From Plectosphaerella cucumerina (taxonomy: Eukaryota > Ascomycota > Sordariomycetes > Glomerellales > Plectosphaerellaceae): DNA of 64,000 nt. A program made the translations under genes and the position numbers. Location: NCBI GenBank assembly GCA_020746995.1, contig JAGPXD010000002.1, forward strand, positions 4,898,001 through 4,962,000. The letters are read 5' to 3'. The notes below the pieces were generated by a model. The model had not been told where the DNA came from. It made no database searches and saw only the letters and a program-made list of their open reading frames with translations. Below, piece by piece: positions 29,957-41,493 of the stretch (positions are counted from its first letter, which is position 1; each line of letters opens with the position of its first letter).

Positions 29957-31370
29957 TTCAGGTTTGGTGCTTGGAAGATCTCAAGAGGCAGTGGCTGAAG
30001 TGCTGACCGTCACGTTGTTTACGACGCGAGTATCATTTGGGTGGTGATTCGGGGGCCAGACTTATAACAATTCTTGGGGTCAAGCACCTGCACGGTATCC
30101 GGTAGTTTTTGGTGCACTACGGCATTTACTTCCATATTCTGTCTGCATTTCTGTCTCTAGTCGACACGGAAGGTTCTCCGGTGTAGGTTGTGGTGAACTG
30201 CTGATTGAGCAAACTCTGATGACACCTTGGCACTGAGTATCAGGTTTCCTCCTGCTTACTTTGTGGAGAAGCCCGCTCAACAGAATCCTTCAAATGCTAC
30301 CTTCCTTTTGCTCTCACGAAATGCTGAAGTCTGGTTGACCATGAGTGGCCACCATCGAGGAAAGCCTCGATCATCGCCATTCTCGGACTGTTGCCGAGGA
30401 CAGCTTCCCAAGACAGTGACGCCACTTTACATGTAAGTAAGACTTTTTGGGACTTCTGCCCATGTCGTCCAAGAAAGGCCCAGAGTCTTGTGGTCTGACA
30501 GCCCGAATGGGAACCCTCACCAACGCCCAGGGCTTGGCAGGTGGATTGCCTAGATCTTCCCGCTCGGGATCCCCGGCTGGGCGAACGGGGCAATATGTCG
30601 GCGCCTGTTGTAACTGTCTTGGACTTTGATGGGCCGCTCGAATTACAGCACTTATCTCTGCCGCCGGGGCAACTCGGACTCGCGGCAATGCACCTTTGCG
30701 CACGGTAGTCATCGCAGAAGTGCCTGTGATTACCTTGTCTTACGTCTGAGGCCCAATTAGGACACAAGTCCCAGCTGTGATAAATGGACCACGGTCCTTA
30801 ACCTTGAGTGTGGTAGCTTTATCTGCAGAAATCTGGAGAGAAAGCTCTCCGACGATGTGTGGTGATGTCTTCCAAGCCAAATGGGGGGCCTTGACATTGA
30901 AGAAGAGCTCTGGAATGCGTTGATCAGCGCTATTTCGAGAAGGTAGTGCTTGCAAATATGGGACCAAACACGGCAAAGACGTTACATTACTCAGTAAAAT
31001 CTTGATTTACAGTGCCAATGACGTTGCCCTACTTCTGTATCTTCTGTCTCGTGTCGCCACGATGTTCCTTCCTCGGTGGGGAGTTTCCCTCGGCGTAAGC
31101 TGCAAATACCTTCAGTGGGGGCACTTGGCGAGGATGAGACTGAGAAGATACCATCGCGAGAGGCGGCGTAGTTTCCACGATGATCTCTAAGACATGGGGA
31201 ACTTAGTGATAGACTTGGAGAGAACCAAATAAACAGCGACGGGAGGACGAGGCGGACGTGTATAAAGGAGAAGACGGTCTCCTCAAGTCGTAACCCAGCA
31301 TCCAGGCTCACAGTCGGCATCCACCTCTTCACCAAACCTACCAACCCTCTCCATATCCAAATCATTCACC
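29957..31370. other. gene-free stretch with a promoter at its right end
   Basis: About 1.4 kb. No coding frame, RNA gene or repeat was recognised. A TATAAAG box at 31261-31267 is about 105 bases before the ATG at 31371, with a C/T/A-rich leader, and probably serves the secreted-protein gene. Confidence 0.5.
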
Positions 31371-32680
31371 ATGAAAGCTCAGGCTCTTGCTTTGGGTCTT
31401 CTCCCCGTTGCGCAGGCCTTCGAGGTGGTCTTCTACCTCGGACAAGCCTGCCGCGGACAGCGTCTGGCGTATGAGAGTGTGAATTTCCGCGACGACGCCT
31501 TCGTTTGCCACGATATTCCAGTCAACGCCGTCTCTGCAACCATCACGCCTGAAGACAGAGACGAGGCAGACCACCGTTCGTCCCTGTCTTCACTGCCTCA
31601 GGACCAATTTGACTAACCAAAGTCTTAGACGTTGCCTTCTTCACCGGCTCTGACTGCAACCTGGACAACGCTCGCGGTAGTCACAGCCAAGGCTGCATTA
31701 CCTTTAGCGTTGCTGGCCAGACCGGCACGCACTTCGGCGTCTGGGACAACGACAGCCATCCTGGAGGCCGCTTGGCTCACCGGGAGGAATCTACCCCCAA
31801 GCTTCAGACAAAGGGCATCCCTCGCCCCCGCGACACTGTCCAGCCGTGGCAAATCGCGAAGGACGACGCCCGCAAGAAGCTCGGCCTTGCTGACGGTCAG
31901 GGCACCGGCTCGCTCTCGCCTACGTGGCAGCCAGGCGAAGAGGACTACCAGCATGGCATGGAGACTGAGGAGTTCGGCTCTCGTGTCAAGCTCCAGCAGC
32001 TGGCGCCCGGTATCTTCAGGGAGATTCCAGTAGACGAGTGGGACGACAAGGTGCACACCAAAGGCGAAGAGTTCGTCGCCTACGGTGTTGACGAGCAGGG
32101 CGACTACAGCGGCAGACTCCAAGCAATGGTCAAAGGCGGAGAGTGCGATTCGGAGGACATGTGCCCGTCGCCTGCGCTGATGGCCATGCCTGGACCGAAT
32201 TGGAACCACGGACTTTGCCGCTACCTGATGGAGTGTGGTCGTCACATCCCTGGATCAACTCTCGTCCACTTGGCCTCCCCGGCTTGGGAGATGACAGTGA
32301 GGTGCGCCAACAGCCTAGTACCTTTTGGTCACACCCTGTACGACTGGGTCAGTTCCAACAGCGTGCTGTGCAAGCTCGGCGACTGGACCGGCGGCGCCAT
32401 CACTTCGGACATCTGGGGCCGTATCGTTGGCTCCGGAGGCGCGACGGCGGCCGCCAACGACGAGATCAAAACCTGTACCTCTGGCAACAGCCAGGTTGAC
32501 GCTCTCATCGAGGCCATCCGGCTGGCGGCTGAGAGGGGCGAGGAGGGAGCCAGCACGGTCACAGTCACCTTGCCCAACGGGTACTCTATTTCTTACGGGG
32601 GAATGGTGTTTAAGACTGGCACCAGGCCGGAGAACCCTCTCTGCGGCGTTCAGCCCAACCACCTGCTGCTCTCTGCCTAG
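31371..32680 (+). CDS. secreted protein of unknown family
   Basis: Exons 31371-31575 and 31629-32680, 418 residues. The start MKAQALALGLLPVAQA is a signal peptide. The N-terminal part (FEVVFYLGQACRGQRLAYES) leads over the intron to a segment with paired cysteines (GSDCNLDNARGSHSQGC). The middle (residues 120-210) is Lys/Asp/Gly rich and probably disordered. The C-terminal 200 residues hold eight or so cysteines and a motif LCKLGDWTGGAIT followed by IVGSGGATAAANDEI and TVTLPNGYSISYGG. The intron donor GTTCGT is unusual, but the frame and the TTTGACTAAC branch site support it; an acceptor six bases earlier (CAAAG) would add two residues in frame. I do not recognise the family. Secretion and cysteines are compatible with an effector or wall-acting protein. 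Confidence 0.75.
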
Positions 32681-32860
32681 GCAACGAAGGAAGCTCCTCG
32701 GGCATGGACAAACGGGTCAGGTAGACGTATTGCCTCGTACAGGCTACCTGCGTGCAGGGCTCCAAATACCAACCACAAGTTTGTCTATACATTTGAGTTG
32801 CAACCGGAAGATGGTCGACGTGAACATGGCCTGATTCCATGCGAGCCCCATGTCGTGCCC

Positions 32861-33265
32861 TCAATGCGTCCATCTCCAGACCACCCACCCAACAAAGCCA
32901 GCCCCGGTGATCCAATGTCCAAATGCCTTGAATCGAAGTGTTTCCCCGCCGTGGATCCAAACGACTGCGACGTCGCCAAACCTCGCAAGCGCCACGATGG
33001 CGGCAAATGTCGTGACGGCATCCTGATTGTGCTGCATCTGAAGCGCCACGAGCGAGGCCCCAATGACGAGCTCTCTGATCCCTTTGAAGTACATAAGAGG
33101 AGATGAGGTACCGGCGCCAGGGCCAGTTTCGTCTTTTGGCGGCGCTGCTTCGAGGGGGAGACCAACGTGGCTGTATTCCTGGCGCGGGTACGCGAGAGCC
33201 ATCAGGCCGCGACCGATGCATGCGCCGCCGAGGACGTAGGCGGGGATTGGCGAGAACGTTGTCAT
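32861..33265 (-). CDS. DUF4267-type small membrane protein
   Basis: Single exon, 134 residues from MTTFSPIPAYVLGG. Four hydrophobic segments are visible: IPAYVLGGACIGRGLMAL, IRELVIGASLVALQM, AAIVALARFGDVAVVWI and the C-terminal AGFVGWVVWRW. The size and the PAYVLGG...G..A...P and GIREL...GA...... L pattern agree with the fungal DUF4267 family of integral membrane proteins. The function is unknown. An upstream ATG at 33442 would add 59 Ser/Arg-rich residues and is judged less likely. Confidence 0.8.
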   Translation of the reverse strand: MTTFSPIPAYVLGGACIGRGLMALAYPRQEYSHVGLPLEAAPPKDETGPGAGTSSPLMYFKGIRELVIGASLVALQMQHNQDAVTTFAAIVALARFGDVAVVWIHGGETLRFKAFGHWITGAGFVGWVVWRWTH

Positions 33266-33639
33266 CGCGAGGGGCGATTGAAATGAACGTAAGGGTTCAG
33301 ATGATCTATGCCTGAGCAGAGCGCGCGGTGATGAACGAGAGCGGCGGGTAGCTGATGTGGTTAATGCAGACGAGAAGATTGACGCTGACGCTGATGCGGA
33401 TGAAGCACGAGCTGACCTGACAAGGGTGGCAGCCAATCTCACCGAAGACCAACCACACCAATCCTTCGCGGAATCCTTTCACCGACAAGATTGGGAAGAT
33501 TGGGAGGGTTTAGAACAGGCACTGGTGTCCATGCTTCGTACCTGGGTACAGTTATGAAGAAATGGCGCCCAAAGAATGCCCCAGCACCACTTCGTTGCCC
33601 AGAGTCGCCACGTCCGTCGCTTGGTATTCATCAGGAAGC

Positions 33640-34720
33640 CAGAGTGTATTCTGCATGTCCCGTTCCAGCCAGCCCCTGGTCGTGAATAGGTTCGGACCCG
33701 TGGCGTGAGCTGATGAGGACCTGTCGGTCCAGGCTGTTCTTTTCCAGGCGATACTCCTTTAGAAGCGAAATCCTACCCTCGCCGTTGGTGATGACCTTTT
33801 GCATGTGGTTTAGGGTGTCGGCGTCGGGTACTCCAGGTGGACAGTCGACCTCTTCGACCTTGACGCAACAGTTCCGCAGCCTTTTCCACGGCCGATACGG
33901 TGCCGGGGCCCGCTGCAGACCACATGGGTGTCTTCATGAGTGCGATGGAGAAGTCCTCCTATCGAAAGTCCTGGCAAAGTTCATCATCATCATCAATGGC
34001 AGAGACGTTTGTGAGCAGCTGCAGATGCTTTACGCTGCGAGCGACAAAGCCAAAGACATCGAATGTGGGCGCAAAGGCTTTCTGACCTTCCAACGAAATG
34101 GCGGTCGTAGATAAGCTTCAGGGCACAGACACCTGTAATCGCAGCGCGACGGATCACGGTGCCGCCTGTCTACGCGCCGAGGCTGAGGCGAACCCGGCAG
34201 TCTGCCACAGCCGCCATCGACCACACAAGGATCCTCAAGGAGTTTGTGTCGGATCACAGGGGTTTGTCGTCTTGGGCCCGGACTTCGTGATGGTGAACTT
34301 GATCGTGGTGGATTTGCCTGAATCAGGCCAGGTAAGGAACGGGGAGCGGGACAGCGGAATGACCGAAGATCAGGGCGCCAGCAGATCGTAGGATCGAAAT
34401 GGCCGCCGAAAGAGAAGAGGCTGCCCGGTCTATGTCCTTTGTAGATGGGGGAGTCGTATTCGGTGGGCATGTCTGGAAGGCATGAGCTGCGTTTACCGAC
34501 ATGGAGAGGGGCCAGGAAAGCAGGCGATACCTTTGGTGTCCATGATGTCCACGGCCAACCCACCCAGCCACCTCATGCAATGGCCCTCGCTCCTCCACAG
34601 GCTTCTGATCCAGTGCACGTGCCTGCTCCAACACGAGGACCGGGTCTCGAGGCCCCTGTCAGATCGTCGCTCGCCAGCGGGATGGAGATGGTTCGTACCC
34701 AGATATGCCCATGCTTTTAA
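33640..34720 (-). pseudogene. decayed fungal amidase (amidase-signature family)
   Basis: Ordered pieces of an amidase lie on the minus strand in different frames: LEQARALDQ and EERGPLHEV (about 34640-34590), VDIMDTKGI (about 34555), MPTEYDSPIYKGHRPG (about 34480-34430), ISILRSAGALIFG (about 34400), GPKTTNPCDPTQTP followed by a TGA (about 34280-34240), AAVADCRVRLSLGA followed by a TAG, TGGTVIRRAA, KVEEVDCPPGVPDAD and NHMQKVITNGEGRISLLKEY (about 33790-33740). This is the amidase order, with GGSS(G) replaced by a stop and frameshifted remains, so the Ser-Ser-Lys active site is gone. At least four frameshifts and several stops are present; the C-terminus is missing. Confidence 0.8.
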
Positions 34721-34799
34721 GACGGTGTCGGTGCCGCACTGCCGCCCTGGTTGTCTGCCTGGAAGGGAATTTAAAGTGGAGGAGATGAATTGAACCACA

Positions 34800-36079
34800 A
34801 GCCAGGGTTTTGTTGCAGAAGAGGAGTTCGTAGGGGTGAGCGACCCCACGACTGGCGGAAGCGGATGCAAGGTTCACAGTGTTCGAGAGGTCGGGGCAGC
34901 AAGTCGCGAGATCTACTAGTCGATGAGATTAGTAAGGACTCCCAAATAGGGATGGTGCGGTTGACACAGGATTCCCGCCATCGCCGCCCTCAACACCACA
35001 AGTGGCTAACCCCACGACGTGGTTGATCAATTGACATGAAAGACTCTCAGTGTGAGAAGATTGTCATGGCTTGGTCGAGTAGCTAAATGTTTTTCTTGTA
35101 CCTGCTTACCTATCTTGATTCTTGGATCCAAGCTTTCTAGGAGCCTCCAGCCAGACCCTACACGGGCGAGGTAAGATTAGGCGTGAGGTCGCGATGACCT
35201 CATGTTGCGTTCTTGACGAACAGAACCAGATGCTCATCAGTCCGTCTAGAATAATCACGTGGTCGCAGCCCATTTCAGCAATGGCACCTGCAGTGCCAGC
35301 TGACACCCCTGCGTTCATCCCCAGTCCAGGACCGGCGAGTCTCCCGAACCCCAGATCGTCCTCAGCAGTCGGAGCAAACGCCGGCTGAATCAGCATTCTC
35401 CAACTTTTGGAAATTGACTCTCCACTCCAAAGCCAAGACCTGCCACCGGCCTCTCCACGGACATTCACAAACGGTGACCACATCTACCCTGCAACCCGCA
35501 GCCTAGCCATCGGCATTTTCTCAAATGAGGGGTAGGCTGGGTGCCGATAAACTTGGCAAGAATCCTTCGCGACAAGTGGTTGTCTCCATCATTGGAGGGG
35601 AGCAAGTCACATCGGCTGGGGAAGTGGGAGGCGACGGCATTCTAGACCAATCAACTCCGACGGCAAGACAAGGATCACGACCAAGATGATGCCGATCCCC
35701 CCAGGGCAACATTTCAATGTTATACGCACTGTGCGGCTCCCCGCGGAACCCAATACACCCGGGCCGACGGGAACCTGGGGAACAGTGCCCGAGCCCGGAA
35801 GCTCTCCGGGTACACTTTTGACAGCATCAACACTGTGGACGGTTTACGGCAACCCCGCAAGGAAATCCCGTTCGGTGCATTGGATTGCCGTGTGGGGTGA
35901 CGATCTGTGTTCACGACTGACCTGGGGAAGCTGGCATCTCCACAGTATAAAGAAGACTTGCATCCCACACTCTTGTGTCGGTCCTGGGGCCTCTCACTTA
36001 GCATCATCGAGCCGCGAACCGCCTCTCTCGCCTCCCTAGTCAAGGCCGATCCCCGTGTTCAAGCCCCCCTTCGACCAAG
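34800..36079. other. gene-free stretch
   Basis: About 1.3 kb with no recognised gene. The last 300 bases are probably the transporter promoter: a TATAAAG sequence lies at 35945-35951, 129 bases before the ATG at 36080, followed by a C/T-rich leader. Confidence 0.5.
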
Positions 36080-38059
36080 ATGGTCAACTTTCCGCAGCAG
36101 AAGCTCGGCAACACCGCCGACCCTATCCTCACGCGACTCGTCGCTGAGGACAAGGTGCCATGGTACAAGAAGAAGAACCTGCGGCTCATGTACATATGGC
36201 TCTTCACCTGCTGCATGGGTGTTGAGATCACCAGCGGGTTTGACTCCCAGCTGGTGAACACGCTGCAGATGGAGAACAGATGGCACACTTGTATGTTTTT
36301 ACTGACAGAGCGTTTCTCGGACTTTGACTGACCTTCGAATGCAGACTTCTCCCAAGGCTTCGTGGATGACACTGGCCGTCCGAGGATCGAGCCCGGTCTT
36401 CTCGGCTTCGTCAACTCTTCCTACATGCTGGGTTCCGTTCTCGCCGTCCCCGTATGTCATATCAGAGTCCTTCATTTTCCATTTAAGCTATCTCAGGAGT
36501 CATTTGTGCTTCCGCACCACGTGGCATGACTCCTGCCAGCTCCCGTCAACTCTTGGAACATCCCCCCAAAAAACATCCACTGATTCCGTGTAGTTCGCTC
36601 CGTACATAAACCAGAAGTTTGGCCGCCGCTGGACCATCATGATCGGCTCGTGGATCATGGTTGTCGGTGCCATCATTCAGGCATTCTCCCAGCATGTCGG
36701 CATGGTCAGACTCCCACGATTCCTTACACAGCCATTGAAGGAAATGACTAACTCGGCACGTCGTAGTACATTGTTGCTCGCCTGATCCTCGGAATTGGTA
36801 TTCTCTTCTGCATCATTGCCGGAGCCGCCCTGATCGGTGAGCTCGGCCACCCCAAGGAGCGCGCGTTCCTCACTTCGCTCTTCAACGCCTCCTACGGTAT
36901 CGGCCAGATCACGGCCGCCTCCATCGCCATTGCCACACCCCGCCTTGGTGGCGACTGGTCCTGGCGTCTGCCCTCCCTTCTGCAGATCTGCCCGTCCCTG
37001 CTGCAGATTGCCACGGTCTTCCTGCTCCCGGAATCCCCTCGCTACCTCATCTCCAAGGACCGCGACGAAGAAGCCACAGCCATCCTGGTCAAGTACCACG
37101 CCGAAGGTGACCCGAACTCCCTGCTCATCCAGGCCGAAATCACCCAGATCCGCGAGACCATCCACATGGAGATGCTGGCATCGAAGCAGACCTGGCTGGA
37201 CCTGTTCCGTACCCCGGGCATGCGCCGCCGTGTCTACGTCACCATATTCGTCGGTCTCTTCACTCAGCTCTCCGGAAACACCCTCATCAGCTACTACTCC
37301 AACCAGCTGTTCGAGTTGATGGGCTACACGGAGAGCTACGCCAAGACTCGGATCAACGTCGCCAACGCCTGCTGGGGATTCGGCACTGCTGTCGTCATCG
37401 CTCTCGTTGTCCCTCGATTCCCTCGCCGGTACATGTACATGCTCTCCGCCACTCTCATGCTGCTGGCCTTCATCGGCTACACCGTCGCTCTAGAGCGTCA
37501 GAACCATTACAAGGCGCTTGGTATCCCGTCTCCGAAATCCGTCAATATTGCGGCCCTGTTCTTCTTCTTCGGATATGCTCCCTGCTACGCCATTGGTAAC
37601 AATGCCTTGACTTACAGTAAGTGACATCCTCCACATTATTCGCATGTTGAACCATAGCAGCTAATGCTCTTCCCAGCGTACCTCGTCGAACTCTGGCCCT
37701 ACGCCACCCGCAGCCGCGGTATCGGCATCCAGCAGATCTTCGGAAAGCTCGCTGGCTTCTTCTCCAACAACGTCAACTCCATCGCCATCAGCTCCATCGG
37801 CTGGCGCTTCCTCGCCATCTACTGCGGTTGGATTGCCTTTGAGTTCGTCGTCATCTTCCTCCTCTACCCCGAGACATACAACCGGACTCTTGAGGAGCTC
37901 GCTTTCATGTTTGAGGACGATTCGTACAACCACCAGACAACCGCTGCTGTCGAGAAGAAGATCCACTTCGGAGATCAGGAGCCTCACACTACACATGTGC
38001 AAAGGACTGAGAGCCAGGATCAGACTGACGGGCAGGCTCAGACCTCGTCCAGGGTTTGA
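36080..38059 (+). CDS. MFS sugar transporter (lactose-permease-like), 5 exons
   Basis: Exons 36080-36290, 36345-36451, 36594-36704, 36767-37616 and 37677-38059, 553 residues, all junctions in frame. Twelve hydrophobic segments can be placed. Family signatures: GFDSQLVNTLQ after helix 1, GRRWTIMIGSW in the loop 2-3, ARLILGIGI in helix 4, PESPRYLIS before the central loop, FTQLSGNTLISYYS in helix 7 and PETYNRTLEEL at the end of helix 12. These place it in the sugar porter family, in the group often annotated as lactose permease or general hexose/disaccharide carriers. Intron 3 has a weak GTCAGA donor. The C-terminal 60 residues are hydrophilic and cytosolic. Confidence 0.92.
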
Positions 38060-38369
38060 GCGGTCAGATGGAAGTGATGCTGGGGATACCTCGGTGGAGG
38101 CCAACTGGAAAGAATGGAGTGGTTGAACTTGGCAGACTCTCGGGTTCGTCAGGATGGCAACTTTTCGATACTTGTAGCATACGTCATGATCTGTTTTGGT
38201 GAGGAAGTACAGCATGCAATCACACTTCCGTGCTCACTTACACTCATTGTCGAGTTTCTATGTGATTTAAAGTGAAAGCACTCGCTTTGAGCAAGGTTGA
38301 ACGTTATCGACAAGTGATGGATGAGTGGCACAACTCCTTTCGGGCATTGCCGAATACACAACTCCGAAA

Positions 38370-40503
38370 CTATACCCGTCCTGTAGAGGCACCCTCCTCC
38401 TTCACAAACCTCGGCCCAGCACCATCGACATGCAGCCGCAGCCTCAGTCCAGCGGCAAGGTCCCTCAACTCTCCATCACCCTTGTGCTGCCAGTCCCGAA
38501 GATGATCGCGACTATCCGCGTCAAGCCTCAGCAACAGTGTCGCCAGCGAGCTGGTGCGCCAGGCTTTGATGCCAGCGCGCCGAGTCTTCCATACCACACC
38601 CAAGAACAGCACCAGCCCAAGCACCCATACGGCTACGGGGGCTGCGACATATTGCCACTGCGCATGGCAGATTTGCTTTGGCTCCTTGGTGACGCCGTCG
38701 ATGGCGACGCGCTCGTCCTCGACCGTCTCCCAAGTGCTGATGCGCATTCCATTCGTCACACCCGCGGCGACGTTACGCACAGCACACTCGAAGTCGTTGC
38801 TCGTGTCGAGTGTGTTGTTGCAGAAAGTGCCCGTCCAGTTGCCGTGCTGGCTGTTCAAGAAGATGCTCATCATGGCCTTGTCGGTCGATCCGGTCGACTT
38901 GGTCATGTCGACGCCGCTCTTGAAGATGATTGACGGGTCGGTGCCGTCCACGATGCCGGTGAAAACGTACCCGGTGAAGAGGCCGCCAAGGTATTCCCTC
39001 AACGCCCAGTATGCGGTGCGGCCAAAGCCGAAGGGCCCGTATTTGATCGACTCCTCGGGGTTAGGGATCTCCGTGTGCAGATCAAAGTTGACGTACACGT
39101 CTCCCCAGGTCTCAGGGGGGCCCTCCACTGAGCGAGGGTCCCAGGTGTCCCAGTGGTCGTCGAGGATGGTGAGGAAGGGGACGCTTTCCTGGCTGCTGGT
39201 GGATTGGCCCTTGGATGTGTCCGCCGTTCGGGACAGGTTGAAGCGTTGCTTTTGGACACACGGGACCAAGGCACACTCTCGGGCTGTCAGTGGTGAGTCC
39301 TCGCCGATGCTAAAAGGCTCTAGGGTCGACAGCTTGGAGCCGTTGGCAGCATGATGCTTCGGGTCGAAGCCCATGATGGACTGGACAATGGCTAGGGGGG
39401 TGGTGTAGTTGTAAATCAGGGGAGGCATCGTCGTGTTGACGGCCATGACAATTTTGCTCAGGGGGGCCCCAACATTGGCGGAGCCGGTGCTGTTGAAACC
39501 GAAGCCGTTGGGCAGGAAGACGTTGCAGCCGCCCTCCATGTCGTCCTCGCCGGAGACTGGGGTACATTCGCGGGAGACAAGGTGGCTGATGTCTGTGCAA
39601 CGAGCGCAGACGCCGGCGGTGTAGTACTCTGGCCATGTGCAGCTGCCGGTCTTACAGAGGTTTGGGGGGATGGTCCACGCCACCGAGGTGTCCCTGAGGG
39701 CCGAGTCGATGGCGAAGCCCATGGCCCGGTCGATCTCTGGGGAGAGTTTTAGTGACATGTACGCCCTGAATGAGGCTCTGATGCAGCTTACGTGTCTGAT
39801 TGTTCCCAAGGTCAATACCGGCGTGGTAGGACGAGGTGAAGGAAGCGAGGGCGGTCTGGTTCCCATCGCGATACTCGATGGTGATGACAATCAGGTTCTG
39901 CACAAAGGGGCCATACGCCAGCGCCAAAAGAGAAGCCAGACCACCGAGGACGGCAAGGTGCCTGAAAATGTGTCAGTCCTGGTCCTTGAAAATGCAGACT
40001 GTCACCGCTCACTTGAACCGCAGCTTCCACATGAGCTGCGCGCTGCCAACCTTGCCTCGTGACGCCGAATCAAAGGTCTCCAAATCAGCTAGAGTGCGGT
40101 CTTTCTCCATAAACCAGAGATACTTGAGCTGTCCAAGCCCCTTGGTCACGGGGATCATGGCGCAGGTCGAGCCAAAGACGGACAGGATCGAGAGAAGCGA
40201 GTTGATGGTGAACTGAAAGGGCTTGTCGCGGCCGGGCACCGCTGCCACCCAGACTGGGGCTTCCTTGTCGTCATAGTACCAGACCACGATGCATATCGAA
40301 ACGATCGCGAGACCGGATACGATGATGCCAAAGATCTCTCCAGTGTAGTACCAGTCATCGAAGACGGCACCACAGCGAGCAAGTAGGGTCTTGGGTTTGT
40401 CGTCCTCTTGGGTCGACGGTTCCGGCGACTCAGGGGCAACAGGCTTCTCAGTGACAGGGACGTCAAGCTTGACGGGGAGGGGAGCTTCAGACTTGGCAGC
40501 CAT
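38370..40503 (-). CDS. DUF3176-family membrane protein
   Basis: Exons 40013-40503, 39792-39961 and 38370-39736, 675 residues. The family core is in exon 1: KPFQFTINSLLSILSVFGST, LGQLKYLWFMEKDRTLADL and FDSASRGKVGSAQLMW. Three membrane segments lie in the N-terminal 210 residues (IFGIIVSGLAIVSICIVVWY, around SILSVFGSTCAMIPV and LAVLGGLASLLALAY), then a long extracytoplasmic domain with many Cys and N-glycosylation sites, and a last membrane helix APVAVWVLGLVLFLGVVW before a cytosolic tail. The topology is typical for DUF3176. The function is unknown. The gene is divergent from the mechanosensitive channel, with start codons 990 bases apart. Confidence 0.88.
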
Positions 40504-41493
40504 GGTTGTCGTCCTGGAAGTGAAGAAAACCTGTGAGCAGAAGTGAGCGAAACGAGGGGGTCTCGGACTTCGGCGCCCTATCTACCTCCAATATCTCTTG
40601 CGTCCCCAGCGAGCTCGGAGCACCAAGAACTGCCAGACCGCCGCTCCACAGCATCTGCCGACCGCATGGGCCTCGAAAAAAAGAGGACACCCCTGGTCCA
40701 GAAGGGGCCACCGCTGGCGTCTTGATCCAGCTGAACCTCCCAGTCGGGAAGAAGCAAAGCGTGGCACTACGGGAGAGGCCGCGCCCCTTCGCTCCCAAGC
40801 GAGCCGGCGATAAGAAGCTTCACCCCCGGACAATGTCGTCCGGTTCCTCACGCACGACCCCTCGGCAGCCACTCCCTTCGTTGGCGACACGTTCCTGGGA
40901 CGGCAGAGCGGGATGGGGCGGGCCCTGTCGCGGCGGCCGAGGGGTCCAGAACGGGCCCGGGCATCGACGCCATTCGGGGCCGCCAGTGAAAAGGGGCCAA
41001 TCTCTGAGACCATCGAGACGCTCAGCTCGGCACTAGCATCAGCCTCACCCGCTTCCGGTTGTGATCGGTGCCTTTTTTGTGTTTGCCATCCGCCTGGAAG
41101 GGTCGACCGGCGTTTCTGAGGAATGCTGAAATGTCGCTGGTGCCATGCAGGGTCGCGAGCAACAAGGGCGCGGCCTCGTTTGGACGCTCCCCTGATTCGC
41201 CCCCTCGCAAGCGAAGGCCAGCGGTCTCGTAGCACGGCCAGTCGCGATGGACCAGACGAGTCGACGATGGCTCAGCTATTTCGTGCTATTCCATTCGTGA
41301 TGGTGGGGTTGAAACAAAATCCGAAGCTGGTCTTGGGGCGAGACCTGGCGATGTCGGTTGCCACGGCCCTCGACGAGGGGGTCGGACATCTGACAGGGTC
41401 ATGCGCGCTCGCCCATCTGACTTATCTGAGCGACCACCCAGCGATGACCACCCTCGTGGACGTGAGACCTCCGACATCGTTGGGATTATCGCC
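40504..41493. promoter_or_regulatory. bidirectional intergenic region between DUF3176 and channel genes
   Basis: About 1 kb, GC-rich, between two divergent membrane-protein genes. No motif-bearing ORF is present and no TATA box was identified. An in-frame ATG at 41401 could extend the channel by 31 residues (MRARPSDLSERPP). Confidence 0.45.
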
